NCBI RefSeq assembly: GCF_003852315.1
Contig: NZ_CP027762.1
Location: forward strand, 3,577,501 to 3,641,500
DNA: 64,000 nucleotides
Direction: 5' to 3'
Source of the DNA: Pseudomonas sp. LBUM920
GTDB taxonomy: Bacteria > Pseudomonadota > Gammaproteobacteria > Pseudomonadales > Pseudomonadaceae
The notes under the pieces are model-generated. The model saw only the letters and a program-made list of their open reading frames with translations. It did not search any database and was not told where the DNA came from. The position numbers and the translations under genes are program-made. Of this stretch, positions 32,794 through 41,973 are shown piece after piece; within the stretch, counting starts at the first letter, position 1, and every line of letters begins with the position of its first letter.

Positions 32794-35403
32794 GTGCTTG
32801 AAGCCTACCGCAAACATATCGAAGAGCGTGCAGCACTGGGTATCGTTCCCCAGCCGCTTAACGCCGAACAAACCGCAGGCCTGGTCGAGCTGCTGAAAAA
32901 TCCCCCGGCTGGCGAAGAAGAATTCCTCGTTGACCTGATCACCAACCGCATTCCACCAGGCGTTGACGAAGCTGCCTACGTCAAGGCCGGTTTCCTGTCT
33001 GCCCTGGCCAAGGGCGAAGCCACTTCCCCCCTGATCGACAAAAAGCGCGCTGTTGAACTGCTTGGCACCATGCAAGGCGGCTACAACATCGTGACGTTGG
33101 TCGAGCTGCTGGACGACGCCGAGTTGGCGCCTGTCGCTGCCGCCCAACTCAAGCACACCCTGCTGATGTTCGATGCGTTCCACGACGTGGCTGAAAAAGC
33201 CAAGAACGGCAACGAGCACGCCAAAGCCGTGCTGCAATCCTGGGCTGATGGCGAGTGGTTCAAGAACCGCCCTACCCTGGCCGACAAGATCAGCCTGCGC
33301 GTGTTCAAGGTCACCGGCGAAACCAACACCGACGACCTGTCCCCTGCCCCGGACGCCTGGTCCCGCCCTGACATCCCGCTGCACGCCCTGGCCATGCTGA
33401 AAATGGCTCGCGAAGGCATCGTGCCGGACGAGCAAGGCAAGACCGGCCCGATGAAGCAGATCGAAGAAATGCGTGGCCAAGGCTTCCCGATCGCCTACGT
33501 CGGTGACGTGGTCGGTACCGGTTCGTCGCGTAAATCGGCGACCAACTCCGTACTGTGGTTCTTCGGCGACGACGTTCCTTACGTGCCGAACAAGCGCGCT
33601 GGCGGCTTCTGCTTCGGCAGCAAGATCGCTCCCATCTTCTACAACACCATGGAAGATGCCGGCGCACTGCCAATCGAATTCGACGTCACCAACATGAACA
33701 TGGGCGACGTGATCGACCTGTACCCGCATGCTGGCAAAGTCTGCAAACACGGCACCGATGAAGTCCTGACCACCTTCGAAATGAAGACCCCGGTGCTGTT
33801 GGACGAAGTTCGCGCTGGCGGCCGTATCCCGTTGATCATCGGCCGTGGCCTGACCGAGAAGGCACGTGCCGAGCTCGGCCTGCCGCCTTCGACGCTGTTC
33901 AAGCTGCCGGAAGCACCGGCTGAAAGCGACAAGGGCTTCACCCTGGCGCAAAAAATGGTGGGTCGCGCCTGCGGTCTGGCAGAAGGCAAAGGCGTTCGTC
34001 CTGGCACCTACTGCGAACCGAAGATGACCACCGTGGGTTCCCAGGACACCACCGGTCCGATGACCCGTGACGAACTCAAAGACCTGGCGTGCCTGGGCTT
34101 CTCGACCGATCTGGTGATGCAGTCGTTCTGCCACACCGCGGCTTACCCTAAGCCGATCGACGTGACCACCCACCACACCCTGCCTGACTTCATCATGACC
34201 CGTGGCGGTGTATCGCTGCGTCCAGGCGACGGCATCATCCACAGCTGGCTGAACCGCATGCTGCTGCCGGACACCGTCGGCACCGGTGGCGACTCCCACA
34301 CCCGTTTCCCGATGGGCATCTCGTTCCCGGCCGGTTCCGGCCTGGTCGCGTTCGCCGCAGCCACTGGCGTCATGCCACTGGACATGCCGGAATCGATCCT
34401 GGTGCGCTTCAAAGGCAAAATGCAACCGGGCATCACCCTGCGTGACCTGGTTCACGCCATTCCTTACTACGCGATCCAGGCTGGCCTGCTGACCGTAGAG
34501 AAGAAAGGCAAGAAGAACGCCTTCTCCGGTCGCATCCTGGAGATCGAAGGCCTGAACGACCTGACGCTGGAACAGGCTTTCGAGCTGTCCGACGCCTCGG
34601 CCGAACGTTCGGCTGCCGGTTGCACCATCAAGCTGTCGAAAGACTCGGTCACCGAGTACCTGAACTCCAACATCACCCTGCTGCGCTGGATGATCGGCGA
34701 AGGCTACGGCGATGCACGTACCCTGGAACGTCGTGCTCAAGCGATGGAAGCCTGGGTTGCCAACCCTGAGTTGATGGAAGCCGATGCCGACGCGGAATAC
34801 GCCGAAATCATCGAAATCGACCTGGCTGAAATCAACGAGCCGATCCTCTGCGCACCTAACGACCCGGACGATGCCCGTCTGTTGTCCAGCGTTGCCGGCG
34901 AGAAGATCGACGAAGTGTTCATCGGTTCGTGCATGACCAACATCGGTCACTTCCGCGCTGCCGGTAAGTTGCTGGAACAGGTCAAGGGTCAGCTGCCAAC
35001 CCGTCTGTGGCTGTCGCCGCCGACCAAGATGGACGCTCACCAACTGACCGAAGAAGGCTACTACGGCATCTACGGCAAGGCTGGCGCGCGCATGGAAATG
35101 CCGGGCTGCTCGCTGTGCATGGGTAACCAGGCACGCGTAGAACCGAACTCGACCGTTGTGTCGACCTCGACCCGTAACTTCCCGAACCGTCTGGGTGATG
35201 GTGCCAACGTCTACCTGGCCTCGGCTGAGCTGGCGGCAGTGGCTTCCACGCTGGGTCGCCTGCCGACCGTCGAAGAGTACATGGGCTACGCGGCCAAACT
35301 GGACACCATGGCCAGTGACGTCTACCGCTACCTGAACTTCGACCAGATCGCCGAGTTCCGCAAAATCGCAGCAAGCGCCAACATCCCGGTGATTCAAGCC
35401 TAA
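32794..35403 (+). CDS. acnB: Aconitate hydratase B (AcnB)
   Basis: An 869-aa TCA-cycle aconitase that also processes 2-methylaconitate. It opens LEAYRKHIEERAALGIVPQP, has the HEAT-like N-terminal domain, then the swivel domain (GSSRKSATNSVLWFFG) and the catalytic domains. The [4Fe-4S] cysteines are C713 (GSCMTNIGHF), C772 and C775 (GCSLCMGNQ). The GTG at 32794 gives the usual Pseudomonas length and has GAGGG eight bases upstream; an earlier in-frame GTG at 32767 is unlikely. The gene has a long structured leader and a strong terminator after it, so it appears to be monocistronic. Confidence 0.97.
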   Translation: MLEAYRKHIEERAALGIVPQPLNAEQTAGLVELLKNPPAGEEEFLVDLITNRIPPGVDEAAYVKAGFLSALAKGEATSPLIDKKRAVELLGTMQGGYNIVTLVELLDDAELAPVAAAQLKHTLLMFDAFHDVAEKAKNGNEHAKAVLQSWADGEWFKNRPTLADKISLRVFKVTGETNTDDLSPAPDAWSRPDIPLHALAMLKMAREGIVPDEQGKTGPMKQIEEMRGQGFPIAYVGDVVGTGSSRKSATNSVLWFFGDDVPYVPNKRAGGFCFGSKIAPIFYNTMEDAGALPIEFDVTNMNMGDVIDLYPHAGKVCKHGTDEVLTTFEMKTPVLLDEVRAGGRIPLIIGRGLTEKARAELGLPPSTLFKLPEAPAESDKGFTLAQKMVGRACGLAEGKGVRPGTYCEPKMTTVGSQDTTGPMTRDELKDLACLGFSTDLVMQSFCHTAAYPKPIDVTTHHTLPDFIMTRGGVSLRPGDGIIHSWLNRMLLPDTVGTGGDSHTRFPMGISFPAGSGLVAFAAATGVMPLDMPESILVRFKGKMQPGITLRDLVHAIPYYAIQAGLLTVEKKGKKNAFSGRILEIEGLNDLTLEQAFELSDASAERSAAGCTIKLSKDSVTEYLNSNITLLRWMIGEGYGDARTLERRAQAMEAWVANPELMEADADAEYAEIIEIDLAEINEPILCAPNDPDDARLLSSVAGEKIDEVFIGSCMTNIGHFRAAGKLLEQVKGQLPTRLWLSPPTKMDAHQLTEEGYYGIYGKAGARMEMPGCSLCMGNQARVEPNSTVVSTSTRNFPNRLGDGANVYLASAELAAVASTLGRLPTVEEYMGYAAKLDTMASDVYRYLNFDQIAEFRKIAASANIPVIQA

Positions 35404-35436
35404 GGTGTGTTGATCTAGCTACACCGGGTAAATCAG

Positions 35437-35468
35437 CGCCGCGTATCGCAAGGTACGCGGCGTTTTTT
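35437..35468 (+). terminator. Rho-independent terminator of acnB
   Basis: CGCCGCGTA stem (35437-35445) pairs with TACGCGGCG (35454-35462), loop of eight bases, followed by six T. It lies 34 bp beyond the acnB stop. Confidence 0.92.
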
Positions 35469-35507
35469 ATGCCGGGCATACAGCCTTCACACCCCAACAA
35501 AACACCT

Positions 35508-35533
35508 GTGGGAGCTGGCTTGCCGGCTCCCAC
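35508..35533. repeat. Single compact REP palindrome between acnB and sulP
   Basis: GTGGGAGCTGGCTTGCC runs straight into GGCTCCCAC, giving a short hairpin with no REPIN centre; it looks like a deletion derivative. Confidence 0.8.
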
Positions 35534-35551
35534 ACTTGACGCTTTGCACAC

Positions 35552-37207
35552 TCAGGACGGGTGCCGCAGCGCCAATTGCACAGCGCCATCAACGCTCAAG
35601 CCACTGAGCAGCACCTGTGGCGCAAGCGCCTCCGGCAAGGCTTGCAGCACTTCCAACGCCTCATGCCGCACACGCGCCAGCACCAAACGCTTGCCCTCCC
35701 CGCGCACCTGCGCGAAAAACGCCGCCAGCGCTTCGACACTGGTGCCATCCAAATCCGGAGATTCTTCCAGGCTCAGCACCACCGCCTCCACCGCCTCCAC
35801 CGGCGACTGGCGCATCAGGCGCAACGCCGCACCCAGGATGCGCTCGGCATTCGCGAAAAACAGCGCCTCGCTGGGCCGTACGATCAGTAGACCTGGCACT
35901 TGCACGGCATCGGCGTGGTGCTCACGATCAACAAAGTCATGACTGTCACCCAAGCGCCCCAGCACCTGGATATCAGCCGCCGACATCTGCCGCAGCATCA
36001 GCACCACGCTGATCGCTACCGACACCAGCAAGCCATCCAGCACGCCCAGCACCAGCACTGCCGCCACGGCACAGATCACCAGCAGACGATCGCGCCGCCA
36101 GAGAAAATAACGCCCCAGCGGCTGCAGGCTCAAACCACGGCCCAGCGCGTAGATGACGATGGCGGCAAGCACCGGCTCCGGGGTCAGCGCGACATACGGC
36201 AACACTGTCAACACAATCACCAGCACCACCAGCGCGGCGACGATTCCGGCCAGGCGTGAACCGGCACCGGCGGCCTCATTGGCCGACGTCGCGGAATAGC
36301 CGGCACCGGCCGGCATGCCGTGAAACAACCCAGAGATCAGGTTGGCCGCACCCAGCGCGAGCAAGTCGCGGTTGGACGACACGCGATCACCGTGTTTAAG
36401 CGCGAACGAGCTGATAGAGCCGTAGGACTCCGCATACAGGATCATCACCAAAGCAAACGCCAGCTCCCCCAGGCGCAGCCAGTCGGCAAACGGCAGCACC
36501 GGCAAATGCCCCAACTCAAGACGCAGGTCGATCAGGCCGATCAGCGCCACGCCATGGGCCTGCAAATCCAGGTACTGCCCGGCGACGATTCCCAGAATCA
36601 CCACCAGCAGCCCACCCGGCAGACGCGGAATACGCGCGCACAACCACAACACCATCAACGCAACCGCCGCGACCATCGCTGCCGGCCAGTTCCATCCAGG
36701 CAGTTGCTCTATCAGTTGCGGCAGGAAGCGGATCAGGTTGTTATCGGTCAGGTGCACGCCGACGACGCTGGCCAACTGCTTGAGAATGATGGTCAGCGCC
36801 AGGCCGAAAGCAAACCCGCGCAACACCGGCTTAGCGATAAACGAAGTCACGCCGCCGAGCTTGAACAGCCCGGCCAACAGGAACAGCACGCCAGTGATCA
36901 ACACCAGCCCGAATGCCAGGGCCAGCCTCAGCGCCGGATCACCACCCGCCAGACTGGCGGTGGCGGCCGCGAGTACGGCTGCCGAGGACGATGTGGCCGA
37001 GACAATCGCAAACCGGCTGGTGCCGAACAGGCCGTAGCACACCAGCCCGGCAAACAGCGCAATCACCCCGGCCTGCGGCGGCAGCGCGGCGATACTGGAA
37101 TAAGCCACGGCCTCCGGCAGCAGCAAACCGGCAATGGATAACCCGGCGAGCAGGTCCTGGGTGCGATTGGGTGGCGTGGCAACGGGGTCAGCTGTTTCAG
37201 TTTTCAA
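35552..37207 (-). CDS. SulP family anion transporter with STAS domain
   Basis: A 551-aa membrane transporter (SLC26/SulP). The N-terminal 400 residues have about 12-14 transmembrane helices with DLLAGLSIAGLLLPEAVAYS, SRFAIVSATSSSAAVLAA and MPAGAGYSATSANEAAGA. The C-terminal 130 residues form a cytoplasmic STAS domain (IVRPSEALFFANAERIL, LSLEESPDLDGTSVEALAAF). Substrates could be sulfate, bicarbonate or dicarboxylates. Translation seems to begin at a TTG (37207) overlapping the last 11 bases of the ParB-like gene, so they are probably coupled; no closer ATG is available. Confidence 0.87.
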   Translation of the reverse strand: MKTETADPVATPPNRTQDLLAGLSIAGLLLPEAVAYSSIAALPPQAGVIALFAGLVCYGLFGTSRFAIVSATSSSAAVLAAATASLAGGDPALRLALAFGLVLITGVLFLLAGLFKLGGVTSFIAKPVLRGFAFGLALTIILKQLASVVGVHLTDNNLIRFLPQLIEQLPGWNWPAAMVAAVALMVLWLCARIPRLPGGLLVVILGIVAGQYLDLQAHGVALIGLIDLRLELGHLPVLPFADWLRLGELAFALVMILYAESYGSISSFALKHGDRVSSNRDLLALGAANLISGLFHGMPAGAGYSATSANEAAGAGSRLAGIVAALVVLVIVLTVLPYVALTPEPVLAAIVIYALGRGLSLQPLGRYFLWRRDRLLVICAVAAVLVLGVLDGLLVSVAISVVLMLRQMSAADIQVLGRLGDSHDFVDREHHADAVQVPGLLIVRPSEALFFANAERILGAALRLMRQSPVEAVEAVVLSLEESPDLDGTSVEALAAFFAQVRGEGKRLVLARVRHEALEVLQALPEALAPQVLLSGLSVDGAVQLALRHPS

Positions 37208-37814
37208 TCGGCCCGACCCATCCCGGCAAATAACGTGCTTCCTGGCTGCGCGCCAGGCCCATGGCCTTGCTCAACAGCTTGGCGTTCGGCTGGCTGACCA
37301 CGTCGCTGCCGATGCGGCTGCGAAAGAAGTCGGCCCACAGAAATTCGCTGAACGGCGTCGCGTCCTTGGCATAGCCACCCGCCATGCGCAACAGTCCCGC
37401 CAGGCTGCGGTAGGGATCGTCCTGCAGGTCGGTAATCTTGCGCGGAATAGCTTCGTAGGTTCGACGCAAGCCACGCGCGTCGTAGGGATGCACCCACTGA
37501 TTGAACGCCATGACATTCCAGAAGGTGCTGCGCTCCACAAACGACAAGTCCTTGAGCATCAGCAACGAAACACTCTTGACCTCTTCCAGCAGCAGCGCCA
37601 GGCCGAAATGGTGGTGATCGGTGATGTAATAACGCTCGTCCGGCCCCAGCACGCAAGGAAACCAGTGCTTGTCGAGCGCGGCGGCGCGCTCCTTGCGTTT
37701 GAGCCTGGTCCAGGCTTCGCGCTTGGTAGCGACTTCAGCCATGCCGACGGTCAATTGCGTCGGATGCAGTTTTTCCAGTTTGCAGGTAATCAGTTGCGGG
37801 CGCGGCCGTGCCAT
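37197..37814 (-). CDS. ParB-like nuclease-fold protein (ParBc_2 type)
   Basis: A 205-aa protein. It contains a ParB/sulfiredoxin-like N-terminal part (LEKLHPTQLTVGMAEVATK) and the fold residues of the ParBc_2 family (YYITDHHHFGLALLLEEV, in which the three histidines stand out). The C-terminal half has DLQDDPYRSLAGLLRMAGG. This family sits outside the chromosome-partitioning ParB group and its role is unknown. The ATG at 37814 has GGAGAG upstream. It precedes and overlaps the SulP gene, so the two may be co-translated. Without a clear partner its function cannot be assigned. Confidence 0.8.
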   Translation of the reverse strand: MARPRPQLITCKLEKLHPTQLTVGMAEVATKREAWTRLKRKERAAALDKHWFPCVLGPDERYYITDHHHFGLALLLEEVKSVSLLMLKDLSFVERSTFWNVMAFNQWVHPYDARGLRRTYEAIPRKITDLQDDPYRSLAGLLRMAGGYAKDATPFSEFLWADFFRSRIGSDVVSQPNAKLLSKAMGLARSQEARYLPGWVGPIEN

Positions 37815-37899
37815 GAATCTCTCCACAGGAAATGACTATGCCGACAGCTTAGTCCTCATTGCCTGCCCGGGGTCGAGACTCGACAGGTTTTCCAAGGCC

Positions 37900-37935
37900 A
37901 AAAAAAGACCGATTCGCGGAGTGCGCGAATCGGCC
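37900..37935 (-). terminator. Rho-independent terminator of the HAAAP transporter gene
   Basis: Reading leftward: a GGCCGATTCGCG stem (37935-37924) pairs with CGCGAATCGGTC (37918-37907), loop of five bases, followed by a run of seven T. Confidence 0.9.
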
Positions 37936-37955
37936 TTGGGCAGCGCAGCTCGGTG

Positions 37956-39233
37956 TCAGGACAGCAGCGAGTAGACCAGCGCGGTAATCGCGACCAGACC
38001 AACAGCAGTGACAAACACATTGGACGCCTGCCCGCGGTACTTGGCCATGGCGGGCACTTTGCGGATCGCATACATCGGCATCAGGAACAGGATCGACGCA
38101 ATGATCGGCCCGCCCAGCGTCTCGATCATGCCGAGGATGCTCGGGTTCAGCGTGGCGACGATCCAGCACACCACCAGCATGAAGGCGGCGGTCATGCGGT
38201 CCAGGGACTTGGCCGCCGGGCGGCGACCGGTCTTGAGCACCAGGCCCTTGAGGCCTTCACTGGCACCGATGTAGTGGCCCAGGAACGACTTGGCAATCGC
38301 CACGAACGCAATCAACGGCGCGGCGAAGGCGATGGTCGGGTTGTCGAAGTGGTTGGCCAGGTACGACAGGATCGACAGATTCTGTGCTTTCGCTTCGGCC
38401 AGTTGCGCCGGCGTCAGGGTCAGTACACAGCTGAACACGAAGAACAGCACCATCACCACCATCAACAGGTGTGCGCGGCAAAGGATCTGCGAGCTGCGCC
38501 CATCCGCGTTGGCACCGTACTGGCGCTTCTGGTCCACCGCAAAGGCCGAGATGATCGGCGAATGGTTGAACGAGAACACCATCACCGGAATCGCCAGCCA
38601 CAGTGTGTTGAGCAACGCAGACGGCGCCGGTACTTCACTGGCGGTGCTGAGAATGCCGCCGGTCCAGTGCGGGATCAGGTACACGGCCAGAAACAGCAAC
38701 GCGACGATAAACGGATACACCATCAGGCTCATGGCCTTGACGATCACTTGCTCGCCGCACCGCACTACGGCCAACAGGCCAAGGATCAGCACAAACGCCA
38801 GGATCGCGCGCGGCGGCGGCATGATGTGCAGCTGGTGCTCCATGAAGCTGCTGACGGTGTTGGTCAGGGCCACGCTGTAGATCAGCAGGATCGGGAAGAT
38901 CGCGAAAAAGTACAGCAAGGTGATCAGTGCGCCGGCCTTGAGACCGAAATGCTCTTCGACCACGTCGGTAATGTCCGAACCTTCACGGCCGGACAGGACG
39001 AAACGGGTCAGGCCACGGTGGGCAAAGAACGTCATCGGGAATGCCAGCAGCGCCAGGATCACCAGCGGCCAGAAGCCCCCGAGGCCCGCGTTGATAGGCA
39101 AAAACAAAGTACCGGCGCCGATGGCGGTGCCGAACAGGCCAAGCATCCAGGTGGTGTCCTGGCGGCTCCAGCGCGTAAGGGTTGCAGGTGTCGTTGCATA
39201 GCGTTCGTCGACGCTATTGGCCTGATCATTCAT
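37956..39233 (-). CDS. HAAAP family amino-acid transporter (SdaC/serine-type)
   Basis: A 425-aa transporter with about 11 hydrophobic helices. It has WMLGLFGTAIGAGTLFLPIN at the start, typical of the hydroxy/aromatic amino acid permease group that includes SdaC, TdcC and TnaB. Others are FSFNHSPIISAFAVDQKRQYG and LVVCWIVATLNPSILGMIETL. SdaC imports serine with protons and TdcC imports threonine; serine or threonine is the probable substrate. The start at 39233 (MNDQANSVDER) was chosen with GGAG upstream. A terminator follows directly, so it seems to be transcribed alone. Confidence 0.87.
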   Translation of the reverse strand: MNDQANSVDERYATTPATLTRWSRQDTTWMLGLFGTAIGAGTLFLPINAGLGGFWPLVILALLAFPMTFFAHRGLTRFVLSGREGSDITDVVEEHFGLKAGALITLLYFFAIFPILLIYSVALTNTVSSFMEHQLHIMPPPRAILAFVLILGLLAVVRCGEQVIVKAMSLMVYPFIVALLFLAVYLIPHWTGGILSTASEVPAPSALLNTLWLAIPVMVFSFNHSPIISAFAVDQKRQYGANADGRSSQILCRAHLLMVVMVLFFVFSCVLTLTPAQLAEAKAQNLSILSYLANHFDNPTIAFAAPLIAFVAIAKSFLGHYIGASEGLKGLVLKTGRRPAAKSLDRMTAAFMLVVCWIVATLNPSILGMIETLGGPIIASILFLMPMYAIRKVPAMAKYRGQASNVFVTAVGLVAITALVYSLLS

Positions 39234-39516
39234 CCGGTCGGATCTCCGCATTTCCACAGCCGGGACGAGTCAGAAAAACCTGACAGGCAGCGCCCCGACC
39301 ATAACAAGCGCGCGATTGTCCGGGATTCTCCTGAATAAGCAAAGACTTAGCTGAGGAACGGTGGCCTTGGACAGATCAGTCGGGGTCGCTGCAGGCAGCG
39401 GTTCCAGAGGGCTGCAGCGCCGTCGAGATAATACATGCCCAAACAAATCTATTTTAGAGTCGCGGGCTTTGCTGTACTTTTCAGGCAACGCCCGCCTTTA
39501 TTCTGAGAGCCCTGTC

Positions 39517-40131
39517 ATGCCCCGCGTGTCCCGCAAACAAGCCGAACTCAACCGTGAAATCATCGTGGAGGCCGCCACGCACCTGTTTCGCGAGCGCGGC
39601 CTGCACGGCATCAGCCTGGCGGACGTGATGGCCGCCGCCGGGCTGACCCACGGTGGTTTCTACGGGCATTTCGCCTCCAAGGAAGCCTTGGCCAACGAAG
39701 CCTGCCAGAAGGCCTTTGAGCATTCGAACCAAGGCTGGCAGGACAAGGTCGAGCGCAGTGAAGACCCGCAATCGGCATGCGAGGCCATCTTGCGCCACTA
39801 TTTTTCGGCCACCCACCGCGACAATCCCGGTGATGGCTGCCCGATATCGGCCTTTACCCCGGACATGTGCCATGAGCCCGCCAACACGCAATTACAGCGC
39901 ACCTTCATCGCCGGTGTTGAACGGTCGCTGGAGATCTTTGCGCAGTTTCAGGCCCAAGACCGCCAGGCCATGCTGGCCAACTACGCGATGATGATCGGCG
40001 CCGTCACGCTCGCTCGTGCGACGCGCGGCAGTAGCTTGTCGGACGAATTTCTGGAGGCTGCACGAAATACGCTGCTACCCGAGGCGAAATCGACCGCGCC
40101 CGTTGACAGCCCTGCGCCCGTCCCAGCATGA
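39517..40131 (+). CDS. TetR/AcrR family regulator
   Basis: A 204-aa repressor-type protein. The N-terminal HTH is clear: NREIIVEAATHLFRERGLHG, SLADVMAAAGLTHGGFYGHF and ASKEALANEACQKAF. The ligand-binding domain resembles that of regulators of redox or aromatic compounds (GDGCPISAFTPDMCHEP with two cysteines). The target is unknown. It could control the cysteine hydrolase or the dehydrogenase downstream, but a terminator-like hairpin separates them. The ATG at 39517 was chosen because the HTH starts immediately; a long upstream extension is open but unlikely. Confidence 0.87.
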   Translation: MPRVSRKQAELNREIIVEAATHLFRERGLHGISLADVMAAAGLTHGGFYGHFASKEALANEACQKAFEHSNQGWQDKVERSEDPQSACEAILRHYFSATHRDNPGDGCPISAFTPDMCHEPANTQLQRTFIAGVERSLEIFAQFQAQDRQAMLANYAMMIGAVTLARATRGSSLSDEFLEAARNTLLPEAKSTAPVDSPAPVPA

Positions 40132-40138
40132 TCGGGCC

Positions 40139-40225
40139 ATGAAGCCTATTCAGCTGCACCTCACCTGCACCACCACCACGACCGCTTATGGCGGGTCGTG
40201 CGGTTGCTGTGGGTGCTTGAGCTAA
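40139..40225 (+). CDS. Candidate 28-aa Thr/Cys-rich mini-ORF (possible leader peptide)
   Basis: A short frame starts eight bases after the TetR stop and encodes 28 residues: a short start (MKPIQLHL), a TCTTTTTA block with five consecutive Thr, then YGGSCGCCGC and LS. It ends 21 bases before a rho-independent terminator, and the cysteine hydrolase starts 87 bases after its stop. This resembles an attenuator layout in which peptide synthesis senses charged tRNA or metal. A hairpin within the frame (CACGACC/GGTCGTG, 40177-40200) adds to the similarity. The ribosome site is weak, so the frame may be chance. Confidence 0.35.
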   Translation: MKPIQLHLTCTTTTTAYGGSCGCCGCLS

Positions 40226-40245
40226 AACACCCGGATTCAACCCAA

Positions 40246-40275
40246 GGCCCCGCCAGCAATGGACGGGGCCTTTTT
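40246..40275 (+). terminator. Rho-independent terminator downstream of the TetR gene / mini-ORF
   Basis: GGCCCCG (40246-40252) pairs with CGGGGCC (40264-40270) across CCAGCAATGGA, followed by five T. It can serve as the end of the tetR transcript or as an attenuator before the next gene. Confidence 0.88.
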
Positions 40276-40312
40276 ATTGCCCCGCCCTCTGGCCACTGCA
40301 AGGAGCAAGACC

Positions 40313-40837
40313 ATGGCAAACGCCCTGCTGATCATCGATATGCAAACCGGTTTATACGATGGCCCGGACAAACCTTTCCAGCGCGAACGGGTACTGGAGA
40401 ACATCAACCAGCTGATTCAGCGCGCCCGCGCAGTCAACGCGCCGATCTTCGTCGCCCGCCACACCGGCCCGGCGGGCTCGCCGATTGAAGCCGGCAGCCC
40501 GCTCTGGCAGCTGTGGCCCGGCCTGGCTGTCGACGAAGCCCGCGACCACCTGTTCAATAAAACCCGCCCCAGCTGCTTTTTGGGCACTGACCTCGCCCGG
40601 CAACTGGCGGCGGCGCAGGTAAATGAACTGGTGATCGTGGGGATGAAAACCCAGTTCTGCATCGACACCACCTGCCGAGTCGCCGTGGAACTCGGGTTTT
40701 CGGTGATCTTGCCGGAAGACAGCCACACCTGCATGGACACCCCGGCGTTGTCGGCCGAGGCGATCATCGAGCATCACAATGCGACCCTGGCCGGGGCGTT
40801 TGTGAAACGGGTGAAAGCGCACAGCATCGCGTTCTAA
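40313..40837 (+). CDS. Cysteine hydrolase family (isochorismatase-like)
   Basis: A 174-aa isochorismatase-fold hydrolase. The catalytic triad is visible: Asp in LLIIDMQTG, Lys in the FNKTRPSCF region and Cys in GMKTQFCIDTTCRVA. Members hydrolyse amides such as nicotinamide, N-carbamoyl compounds or isochorismate; the substrate is unknown. AAGGAG precedes the ATG at 40313 with good spacing. It is followed after 94 bp by the hydroxyacid dehydrogenase. A terminator and a Thr/Cys-rich mini-ORF lie directly upstream and might regulate it. Confidence 0.9.
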   Translation: MANALLIIDMQTGLYDGPDKPFQRERVLENINQLIQRARAVNAPIFVARHTGPAGSPIEAGSPLWQLWPGLAVDEARDHLFNKTRPSCFLGTDLARQLAAAQVNELVIVGMKTQFCIDTTCRVAVELGFSVILPEDSHTCMDTPALSAEAIIEHHNATLAGAFVKRVKAHSIAF

Positions 40838-40931
40838 CGGCGTCTATGTGGGATTTTTCTGGCCGAACAAAACGTTCTGTCTTACAAATCCCGCATACTC
40901 ACCTCTCAAACCCTTCAGGAAGAGCCTTCCG

Positions 40932-41882
40932 ATGTCCACCACTGTTCTGGTCCTGGTTGAAACCATCAACGAATACCTGCAAATCATCGAGAGCAACGAC
41001 TTTCACGTGATTCTGGCGCCGACGCCGGCCGAACGCGCCCAGGCGATCAAGGCGCATGGCGGGCAGATCAAGGCCGTGCTGACCCGTGGCCCGCTGGGGC
41101 TGTATGCCGAGGAAATCGCCGCATTGCCCTTGCTCGAGATCATCTGCGTGATCGGTGCCGGTTACGAGCATGTGGACCTGCAGGCGGCCAGCAACCGCGG
41201 GATCGTCGTCACTAACGGCGCCGGGGTGAATGCGCCGTCGGTGGCCGACCATGCCATGGCATTGCTGCTGTCGCTGGTGCGCGGCGTCCCCCAGACCGAC
41301 GCGGCAGTGCGACGCGGCGAATGGCCAAAGGTGATGCGCCCGTCCCTGGGTGGCAAGCAGCTGGGCATCCTCGGGCTCGGCGCAGTGGGCATGGAAATCG
41401 CCAAGCGCGCGGCACTCGGCTTCGGCATGGAGGTGAGCTATCACAACCGCCAGCCCCGCGATGACGTGGACTACACCTATTGCGCCACCGCCGTGGAACT
41501 GGCGCGCACCTCGGACTTCCTGATCCTGGCCACCCCCGGCGGTGCAAGCACCCGTCACCTGATTGATCGCCACGCCCTGGATGCGCTGGGGCCGAACGGC
41601 TACCTGGTGAACATCGGGCGCGGCAGCGTGGTAGTCACGGCGGACCTGGTGGCGGCCCTCGAGCAACGGCGAATCGGCGGCGCGGCACTGGATGTGTTCG
41701 ACGAAGAACCCAAAGTGCCGGACGCCCTCAAGCGCCTGAGCAATACCGTACTCACCTCCCACGTGGCCGGCCTATCTCCCGAAGCCGCCCACGATACGGT
41801 GCAGCGCGTGGCCGATAACCTGGTGGAGTACTTTGCCGGCCGCCCGGTGCTTACCCCGGTGACGCTGCCGCCGCGCAACTAG
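40932..41882 (+). CDS. D-2-hydroxyacid dehydrogenase (NAD(P)-binding)
   Basis: A 316-aa enzyme of the D-isomer-specific 2-hydroxyacid dehydrogenase family. It has a substrate-binding start, a nucleotide-binding Rossmann motif (LGILGLGAVGMEIAKRAALG), the catalytic-arginine region GYLVNIGRGSVVVTADLVAAL, DVFDEEPKVPD, and the catalytic His in TSHVAGLSPEAAHD. These proteins reduce glyoxylate, hydroxypyruvate or related 2-oxoacids; GhrB-like activity is the best guess. AGGAAGAG lies before the ATG at 40932. An upstream frame extension is unlikely because the family begins at the chosen start. Confidence 0.9.
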   Translation: MSTTVLVLVETINEYLQIIESNDFHVILAPTPAERAQAIKAHGGQIKAVLTRGPLGLYAEEIAALPLLEIICVIGAGYEHVDLQAASNRGIVVTNGAGVNAPSVADHAMALLLSLVRGVPQTDAAVRRGEWPKVMRPSLGGKQLGILGLGAVGMEIAKRAALGFGMEVSYHNRQPRDDVDYTYCATAVELARTSDFLILATPGGASTRHLIDRHALDALGPNGYLVNIGRGSVVVTADLVAALEQRRIGGAALDVFDEEPKVPDALKRLSNTVLTSHVAGLSPEAAHDTVQRVADNLVEYFAGRPVLTPVTLPPRN

Positions 41883-41973
41883 TAGCGAATAGCCAGCGCC
41901 GACGTGAAACCTGACTACACTGCTTTGCGGGGATGCTCAGGACGTCGGTGCATGACCGGCGAAGGAACGCAGA

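Noticed and set aside
32746..35397. An 883-codon open frame antisense to acnB
   Set aside because: Same reason; acnB in the sense frame is unmistakable.
35552..37207. Carbonic-anhydrase-linked bicarbonate transporter call for the SulP gene
   Set aside because: No carbonic anhydrase gene is adjacent; the substrate is left open.
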